Source: Raffaelea ambrosiae (Eukaryota > Ascomycota > Sordariomycetes > Ophiostomatales > Ophiostomataceae). From it: a stretch of 64,000 nucleotides of DNA. The stretch spans positions 364,362 through 428,361 of the forward strand of contig PCDI01000011.1 in assembly GCA_002778195.1 (NCBI GenBank), in the 5' to 3' direction. The number at the start of each line of letters is the position of its first letter. Position 1 is the first letter of the stretch. The position numbers were made by a program, and so were the translations under genes. Positions 56,712 through 64,000 of this stretch are shown one piece after another. Below the pieces are notes generated by a model. That model was not told the DNA's origin. It was given only the letters and a program-made list of their open reading frames with translations, and ran no database searches.

Positions 56712-58761
56712 ATGGATAGGCGGCTCTTCACCCTCATCCCCAACAACAATGATGCCCGAAATATTGTCAGGCTGAACCCCAAATTCGTTGTCCGCGCAGA
56801 TGGAGAGGATTGCCTGGCTTTCAATGCCGGACACCAGTCCACCTACTACGGGTCAATCGTGACCTTTGGACATGCACGCGACAACGATGTCATCCTCGAC
56901 CAGCACTACCCCAAGTAAGACTAGACTATGCTGCTTTCTCTCGTGACCACTCGGTCATAACTATTTTCAGGTGCTGCCGAGTCCTAACACGCACAGGGAC
57001 CTATGCTGTTTTTCTCTCACAAGCTCCGGCGAGCTTTTACTCGAGGATCTCAGTAAACATGACACTAGCCTCTCCGTGATGAGCGGTGGCGAATGGGGCA
57101 CGATATACAAACTTCCAAAAAGCGGCACACGAAGCCGAATAATTCCGCGCGACAGCAGCCTCGTCATACATATCATGATGTCCATGAGAGCTAAATTCCT
57201 GATGGTCTGGGACATTACCGATGAAAGCTACCGAGTCGAGCTCCAGAAATTTGCTGCGCGAAACCCACCACGTAAAGGAAGACGAATGGTTGCCAATCTC
57301 CCCGATCCCCTTCTCACCCCATCGGCCTATGAAGAGATAACCAACTACACCCCATCGGTTCAGCAGAACCTCGATGGAGAGGAAGTTGAAGGCGGCCAGA
57401 CCGCCGTGGAGGACATCCATGGAATTCTCATCAAGGACGTCCACACCTACGCCCAGGTGGGCCAAGGCAGGCATGCAAACGTCTTCCGAAGCGTGGATCT
57501 GCGGACCGGAGAGATCTGGGCCGTGAAAACCTATGCCGTGCCGCCCCATAAGCGAATCGGAAATGAGGCTTGGAAGACGGATTTCCAGCAGGAGGTTGAA
57601 AACCTCAACGCAGCGCGACACGTAAGGCTCTTTCATCCTTCCTTGTGTCTTTTTGTGTCTTTTTGTGCCTTTTTGTTTATTTTTTATTTTTACTCCATGT
57701 TCTCCAACTAATCGTTGCCTCAGCCGAACATTCTTCGGATCGAGCACCACCAGGGTTGGATGCCCGGTGCGCCCGTGGAGCTCTTCACCAAGCTCTACAG
57801 TGGCAACGTCGCCGAACTTCTACCGGACCGGTCCCTCACGCACCCGCACTACCTCCGCCCGGAGTCATTTTACGTATGGACGCATGACTTTGTCAGCCAC
57901 GTTCTGTCAGGATTGAGCCATATGCATGCCCATCGAATCATGCACCGGGACATCAGGCCAGAGAACATCTTGTACCGTACCGATGCAGCGAGCCCTGCCC
58001 GGCTGCACTTTGTCATCGCCGGCTTCGGGCTGGCGGAGCGGTACACCGGGGTGCGAGAAAAACCGCGCGGGGCGCTGTGCTACATGGCCCCCGAAGGCAC
58101 GCAGGGCGGCCAGGCCACGCCGAAATCAGACGTCTACTCCTTTGGCGTCGCGCTGCTCGAGGTTCTCGGCGTGTTCTGCCTCGACGAGGGCGACTGCCAG
58201 GCCTTCCCGCTCAAGGACTGGCGCCAAAAGCTCGCGAGCTACGGTGCGCGACGTGCCCACGCCTACCGCGACGTCCTGCGGGAAGACACGACGAATCCGA
58301 CGACGGCCGTCTCGCATGCGCGGATCCATTCGCTGCTGGAGCACCAGCTGGTGCATCCGTCGGTGGCCCTCTGTCTCCGGTACGACCCCGCGGAGCGCGG
58401 CACGGCCCGGGCCGCGCTCCGCCAACTGCGCACGTACCTCGGCCCTCCGGGCTTGTGGCCAGCCGCGCCACGGGTCACGTTTGCCCCGGCGGCGTCGGAT
58501 ACGGGCCCAGCCGTGAGCAAAATCCTCGCCTCGGGAAGCTCCAGGACCTCGTCGTGGTCATCGGCCTCCACGGTGAAGGGCCCGTCTTCCCGCAAGCCGC
58601 TGTCGAGGCCGTCTTCGTACTCTTCTTCGGACAGCGGGGACAGCGACTCTGGAGCTCCGCCCGTGAGGCCGCCGCCCCGGCGGAAGAGCTACCGCTCAGA
58701 CACGGACCGGCTCCTCGACAAGCTGGAACGATGGAGAACCAATCTTTCACGCTTCACATAG
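56712..58761 (+). CDS. FHA-like plus protein kinase-like protein C (probable pseudokinase)
   Basis: Three exons: 56712-56914, 56997-57621, 57724-58761, giving about 621 aa. The start MDRRLFTL is chosen because paralogue D starts the same way; an ATG nine bases upstream is in frame. Residues about 20-95 look FHA-like (GSIVTFGHARDNDVILDQHY, then CCFSLTSSGELLLEDLSKHD). The kinase part has the Gly loop VGQGRHANVF (about 222), WAVKTY with Lys near 245, HRDIRPENI with Asp near 352, but AGFG in place of DFG (Gly near 376), and MAPEGTQ. Loss of the magnesium-binding Asp predicts weak or no catalysis. A Ser/Arg-rich tail ends DRLLDKLERWRTNLSRFT. A second CAG (56968-56970) exists before exon 2 but breaks the frame. 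Confidence 0.85.
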
Positions 58762-61438
58762 GGAACCCAAGGTGGAAAGAATGGTTCGTGCTGTGGTCTC
58801 TTCTCGGAAGATCGGGTCATGCGATGGCGATGTTTTGGTTGCGGATTTTGCTGTTTTCCAAGTTCTTTTTGTTTCCTGTATTATATTGTGCTATTTCCTT
58901 TTGTGTGCTGCTGGTATATCCCCAGAAGCTCAAGCCGGGAAGTTTGCAGAAGCCAACAGTAGTGGGCAGGCCTCGCTGTGGTGTACAGTAGTTGTCGTCG
59001 TCCGTTCTAGATAGTCTCTAATTTGCGTTGCTTCTATTCACATTCTGCGAATGAAACGATATGTGACATGGAGAGTGCGAGACCTCTCAACAATATGGTG
59101 ACTAAGCAGATATCAGACAGCTGGGAGCAGGCAAGACAGGAACATAACACAACGCAATCTTTCCCTTCGGAGAAGGAGTGGTTGTTTGCTTTGACGCTGG
59201 AGTTTGAAAGGGGGGGTTCCCCACTTTGCAATATATAATACCTGATTGGCTGCTTGTGGGGATACGCAACGGCTATTGGTGGAAGACTCGGCGGCAAATG
59301 GATATCATCTTGCCCAGCACGATCCTCTGCTCCTGCATTGAGGGGCGGCAACAGAAAAGATTGTCTGCGAGGGCCCTACCTCATGTTACAGAGTGAAAGG
59401 ATTTGTTTCCACCTCCCGCTCATTTTCTGTCTTCATCTTCGGCCCATTTCGGTTCACTACCACAGTTGCTTTTCATTTTGGCATCCCTTTCTGCTTGAGT
59501 CGTAGTTACACGGCACATTTACGACGATGGACAGCGGGCAACAACATCCTCTGCATCTCAGCCCAGCCACAAATCGCCCCGGGGTACCTTGCCCGTTCAA
59601 AACTCGGACCCCGGTTCACCAATACACGATTCACATACATGTCTTTCTTTGTTCTTCTTCCTCCACTTCTACATACTGGGAGGCTGTGCATTGTGATATG
59701 TTTATGATCCGGGAGGGCTTGCGCTCCAGGCGCCAATAGCTCCCAGTTGCAAGCGCCTTTGGGTCCACCCTGGCCTTGCGTGCTCCATTGCCAGTGTGCA
59801 GCCTCGTTGGCCCCATCCGAAGGCCACAGGGTGCTACCAGCCTGTCTTTTCTTACCATTCACGTTTCGAGGCCGTAAATGAAAATGGTATGGTTTGAATA
59901 GGCAGCCCATCCATCTGTGGACTTGAAACATTCAAGTTCTTGTGACCATGGCTCAACAAGGCCTAAATAACTCGAAGAGAGAGGCCACTTCAAGAGCCTC
60001 TTGAGGCGGTACCCCTGTCAAGCGGTCAGCAGCATTGGAGGCCTTCTTTAAGAGTACCTGACAGCTGCGGTGGCCCCTTCGCTAGGACTGTGTACCATGA
60101 AAGACATTCTTGACAAAGACCACAGAGTCAGTAAGTTCCGCTGTTGTATGTCCAGTATTACGAAGAATTGATTTACAATGGAGCTTTGGATACTGTTGAT
60201 ACGGAAATTTTCGACGAAATAAAGCTTCTATTCAGACAGACTACCTAAACAAACAAATGCACAATCCCCACACATAAAGACAAAACAATAGTAAAAGAAC
60301 AAACAAGGAGTGAGTAAAATGGTGCCCTACTACGAACGTTTTTGTCGCTTGGGTATGCAGTCACTTTGTTGCTAGGATCCTTTTTTTTAACGAGTCTGGT
60401 CTGTTTCGTAATGATCTAGGCACTCTCACTATCAGTTCATTGGAAGCTGAGCTGTGAAGGAAAGTCTTGGTTTCTGTATTTTATGACGATTAGGGAGCAT
60501 CTTAGATAGACAGGATTTGAATGTTACGTTCTTGAAACCGAATCCAGCGTCATATTGTAAAAAAATCAGTAGCATCCAGGTCCCATAGAAATCGTTTTCG
60601 AGCTCAAAGCCTGTTCTAACTACATGGTATTCATACACAAGGGTGTCTTTGGGATGTTTAGAAATAACATGCACCAGCTTGAGTGTGATGGCCTTGGCGA
60701 TAGCCAAGAACAGAGCAAAGCAGTAGTAGCTGGGGCTTGATTTAATGATAGGGGAGAGACCTGAAAAACAGCCGCCTGGCCGTACCTGTTCGACGCTCTG
60801 CTGGACTAGTGGACCAGTGCTTAGGCGCTCTTGTAAGTTGCCTGGGTAATTCACCTGCTGGTAAGAGCAGAACATGTCAAGTTATAGAGCCATGAATGCA
60901 TTAGTATAAGTCTACTTCTACAGAATGTAAGAGAGCGCAAAAGAGCTTTGCTAGATGTAGTTCAACGAGCTCAGGCTGTCCAGGAATTGCGTATCTTAAT
61001 ACGGCACAAGTTCGCATGACTGGGTCCAGGTTCAGAAACGATACACAATCTCACGCCTGTCATTGAAGACGGGGCGTGGGAAAATCTAGACCATCTAAAG
61101 CTACATTCTAATATCGTACAGTGCAGGCTGTTCTGGCCTCCATCTTACCGTTGTATTGATAGACTGGCAGTAGAACAGGCCCTCACTATTACAGGGAGCA
61201 AACGAGGCAGGGAGTACTTTTTAAAGCCCCCCCTAAAAACAAAAAAAAACTCCGTAAATAAAACAAAAACAAACAGACAAAAAAAATGTGCCCTGTCCCT
61301 TCTCCTCCGCAGCATAACGCGTTCTGAAGCATGTGCAGATCTTTCACAAAGACTCAATTTACTGGAAGAAGATCCAAGGTCGCCGCTGGCCACGGAGTGG
61401 CAAGACAAGTTGTCCGCCAAGCTGTCCGCCATGTGGGC
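58762..61438. other. Spacer between inverted kinase paralogues, partly AT-rich
   Basis: 2.7 kb between the facing 3' ends of C and D. From about 59,900 to 61,400 it is clearly AT-richer than the rest of the window. One unexplained 147-codon frame lies inside it (listed separately). Otherwise no coding frame, terminal repeat or transposase remnant was seen. Confidence 0.55.
60432..60875 (-). CDS. Unexplained ORF in an AT-rich island
   Basis: 147 codons from the ATG at 60875. The peptide has a normal-looking composition (for example AIAKAITLKLVHVISKHPKD, then TLVYEYHVVRTGFELENDFY, GTWMLLIFLQYDAGFGFKNV). Such a long frame is unlikely by chance in AT-rich DNA, but I recognise no family. It could be an orphan gene, an exon of a larger gene, or a decayed copy of one. 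Promoter and introns cannot be judged. Confidence 0.25.
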   Translation of the reverse strand: MFCSYQQVNYPGNLQERLSTGPLVQQSVEQVRPGGCFSGLSPIIKSSPSYYCFALFLAIAKAITLKLVHVISKHPKDTLVYEYHVVRTGFELENDFYGTWMLLIFLQYDAGFGFKNVTFKSCLSKMLPNRHKIQKPRLSFTAQLPMN

Positions 61439-63660
61439 TCACGATCCAATAAATGGAAGGTTGGAGAGAAGTCGGTCTAAACGCGAATGGTGCACGTCGG
61501 TGTCCCGACGCTGCATCCTGTGCCGAGCCGGTCGGCGGCTGCGCGCACGATCCCGTGAGTGGCGCCGCGAGCGCGGCGGCGAGGCGTCCCTCGAGGAGTC
61601 CGAGGACGAATATCCAGACGAATCATCAGAAGAGCCCACTCGAGCCGGTCGGGAGGGCGTTTGGCCTCGTGAAGAAGCTCGGGCTCGTGAAGAGCTTCGT
61701 GGAGGACTTGGCGGAGAAGCTGGCGGGGGAGCTCGAGGAGGTACATCCCGTGGTGCTTCAGGCTGTCGAGGCGGCCTTGAAGACCCGTGCTTGGAAGCTT
61801 GCTGGGAAGATGCTTGCGCAGGGCCCCGGATCGTGCCTGTCGAGGACCAAGACGAGCTTCTGGACGAACTGAACTGAGAGGCCCATGAGTGAATTCTCGA
61901 CAGAGTCGGGCTTGGACTTCCAGTGGATATTTGGACATGCTGTTTAGGTGGCTGCGCTCCCGGTGGACTGTAGTGAGCTGTCAGGGAGCGGTATGCTTTC
62001 TGTGCAGTTGCTCGGTTCCGCGGGTCTCGTTGAAGGCAGAGAGCCAACGGAGGCGGGATCAAGTTGAGTTCCGCAAGAGAAGCAACCCTCGAGTGAGAGA
62101 CGGCTCGTGAGGGGTCCGTGGTGCCTGCTGGCAGCGTGTCGCAGTAACTGCTTGCGTAGCGGACGCCGTAGTGTGCCAGCTTGGTCTGCCAGTCCTCTAC
62201 TGGAAAGGTCTCGCATTGGCCTTCGTGGGGGCAAAAGATGCCCAGAACCTGGAGCAGCGTGATGCCGAAAGAGTACACGTCCGACGCAAGCTTGGCCTCG
62301 TGACTCTGGGTGCCTTCTGGTGCCATGTAGCACACAGATCCACGGGCTCTCGCTTTCGTGCCTGGTCTGTATGTCTGCACGAGGCCAAAGTCTGCAATGA
62401 CAAAGTGCTTCTTTGACGGTCCTGGACCACTGTGGTCATACAGGATGTTCTCGGGCCGGAGATCCGAGTGTATCAGGTTGTTGGCATGCAGGTGGGCTAG
62501 GCCAGAAAGGACTTGCTCAACGAAACTGGGAAGCCAGGCGACCTCAGTCTTGGCAGGCCAGAAGTGACTGTGGCTGGGCAAGATGTTGGCGACGTTGCCT
62601 TCGTAGATTTTGAAAAAGAGCTGCACGTTTTTATCCGGCGCCCAACCCTGGTGATGCTCGATCTGGAGAAGGTTATTCTTTTTTTTTTAAAAAAAAAGGA
62701 GGAAAAAAAAAAGGTGTTAGTTATGCGGAGGAAGCCCAACAAAACCAGTGTGATGTAAAACAGCAAAAAAAAAAAAAAAATGTTGACTTACGTGGCGTAC
62801 AGCCGCGAGGCTCTCAACCTCTTTCTTGAAGACTACCTTCCAACTCTCCGCATTTTCACCAGGACGGGCTGGGGGCGGGAAATAGGTCTTGACAGCCCAA
62901 ACGTCTCCAGTACGCAGGTCGACTGCCCTGTCAACACTTCCATGGCTGCTTTGGCCCAGTTTGCTGTACCGGTTAACAATTCTGAACAGCAAAGCGTCGG
63001 AAGCAACGCCATCGCAGCTTCTTTCAACAGAAGGGGTGTTGTTGGTCACCACCTCGTAGGCCGACGGGTGGAGAGCTGGGTCCGGAGGGCAGCTGATCAT
63101 TTGTCTTGTCTTGTCGGGTTCGTTGGCTTCAGCGAATCTCTGGAGCTGGGGTCTGTAGCTCTCCTCTGTGATGTTCCAGATCATCTGGAACTCGGTTGAT
63201 CCGCGCAGTCGGATTGTGAACCGTAGCTTGTCCGTTCGTGGAATGATGCGGCATCGAATCGTGTTGCCATACAAGTTGTAAACGTTGAGCCAGGATCCAT
63301 TGTTTTCGACAAGGAGCTCGGTACGTTGCTTGCCGGTGAGGTCGTGGAGCATCATTTCGCCCGAAGGCATGAGCGAGAAGCAGCATTGCTGGCTGAAGAG
63401 GGTGAGTATGCTGAAAATGATGCGTGGTATGAACCACAGACTGCGAGTACTCACTATTCGAATCCATGGCCAAGAAGAACATCACTGCTTGGTGCAGTGC
63501 CAAACGTCACCATGGACCCGAGCAGAGCGTTGGATTTCTGTCCAGCGTAGAAAGACAAACAGTCTATTCCATCTGAGCGAACCCGGAATCGGCTGTTGGC
63601 TCGCACAATGGCGGCGGCCCGTGGAGACTGGGGCACAAGAGTGAAGAGCCGCCTGTCCAT
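61439..63660 (-). CDS. FHA-like plus protein kinase protein D (paralogue of C)
   Basis: Three exons: 63455-63660, 62792-63392, 61439-62677, giving about 681 aa. It matches C from the start (MDRRLFTLVPQSP) with the same intron positions. The FHA-like part has GSMVTFGTAPSSDVLLGHGF and CCFSLMPSGEMMLHDLTGKQ. The kinase part has LGQSSHGSV, WAVKTY, IHSDLRPENI (Asp near 341) and an intact ADFG (Asp near 365), then MAPEGTQ. HRD is changed to HSD, making it a non-RD type that may still be active. The tail is long, Ser/Arg/Pro-rich (SSRARASSRGQTPSRPARVG), ending SRLDRLLSNLPFIGS. Intron 2 carries T and A runs around a CTAAC-like branch site and ends in an AAAAG acceptor. Substrate and pathway are unknown. 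Confidence 0.87.
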
Positions 63661-64000
63661 GGTTCCCTATCTTTGAGTGAGCGACAGGCTGACTGGCGGG
63701 GGGCAACGGAGATCGTACGGCGGATTCAAGAGATGAGATGCAAAATCGAGGGACTGCAATGGTGTTTGCTATGAGCACACTGACGGCCCAAGCCTCTTCT
63801 TCCTAGGCCCGGGCAAGATGGCTTGAGAAGAGAAGATCAAACTTCGCAGGAGAAAGACCCGAAATCGTGTCGAGTCGCAAGTTGAAGAAACGAAGAAGGG
63901 TGGATGCAGAACTGTGAAAGGCGGCATGCAGGGAACGAAGCTGGTAGTGATTAAATAGAACTCGGGGCCAGAAGAGGGGACGGTCTTCTCTGTGCTTTCT
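63661..64000. promoter_or_regulatory. Upstream region of gene D
   Basis: 340 bp upstream of D to the window edge. Contains the CGAGTTCTATTTAA element (minus strand). No other gene is seen. Confidence 0.5.
63951..63964 (-). promoter_or_regulatory. Core promoter element shared by genes D and C
   Basis: Reads CGAGTTCTATTTAA on the minus strand, about 290 bp upstream of the D start, followed by TCACTACCAGC. It is identical to the element upstream of C over 14 bases, and both flanks remain partly alike. Confidence 0.5.

Noticed and set aside
61145..61432. A 95-codon minus frame just after the gene D stop
   Set aside because: It lies in the expected 3' UTR of D, with a low-complexity Phe/Val run, and has no independent support.
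1..64000. tRNA, 5S rRNA, CRISPR array, insertion sequence or phage-like element
   Set aside because: I looked for B-box-like GGTTCGA contexts, 5S-like internal promoters, spaced direct repeats and transposase motifs and found none that hold up. A covariance-model scan would settle the RNA genes.

Overview
The window is nuclear DNA of a filamentous ascomycete. Genes are dense, and most have several introns of about 50-150 nt with GTAAGT/GTACGT-type donors and C/TAG acceptors. Protein families are typical of Pezizomycotina, probably Sordariomycetes. I cannot fix the genus; an ophiostomatalean fungus such as Sporothrix or Ophiostoma is only a guess. I saw no transposon with a recognisable protein, no tRNA or rRNA gene and no CRISPR array.

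Region 1 (1-49 kb) is a conserved housekeeping block. In order: the 5' end of an acidic protein gene (-), ES2 splicing factor (-), protein phosphatase 5 (+), RNase P/MRP subunit POP8 (-), SPT4 (+), KIN17 (-), AP-1 gamma adaptin (+), a secreted DUF3455 protein (-), a gene-poor stretch of 5.9 kb, golgin CASP/COY1 (-), CORVET subunit VPS3 (+), class I ER alpha-mannosidase (-), 3.3 kb without a clear gene, calmodulin (-), syntaxin TLG2 (+), a large mitochondrial protein (-), cytochrome c oxidase subunit 7 (+), clathrin light chain (-), RTT103-like CID protein (+), and a mitochondrial MDL1-type ABC transporter (+). Six of these genes (AP-1 gamma, CASP, VPS3, ER mannosidase, TLG2, clathrin light chain) act in ER, Golgi and endosome traffic. 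POP8, SPT4, KIN17, ES2 and RTT103 act in RNA metabolism.

Region 2 (50-64 kb) looks accessory and holds the most unusual content. It starts with two tandem, diverged paralogues of a protein I do not recognise (genes A and B, about 660 aa each, with acidic runs and an internal minisatellite). These are followed by two paralogous kinase genes in tail-to-tail inverted orientation (genes C and D), each with an N-terminal FHA-like region. C has lost the DFG aspartate and is probably a pseudokinase. D keeps DFG but has HSD in place of HRD. C and D also share a 14-base core promoter sequence, CGAGTTCTATTTAA. Between C and D is an AT-richer island with one unexplained 147-codon ORF. Exon structures were worked out by hand from splice consensus, reading frame and agreement with family sequence or the paralogue.
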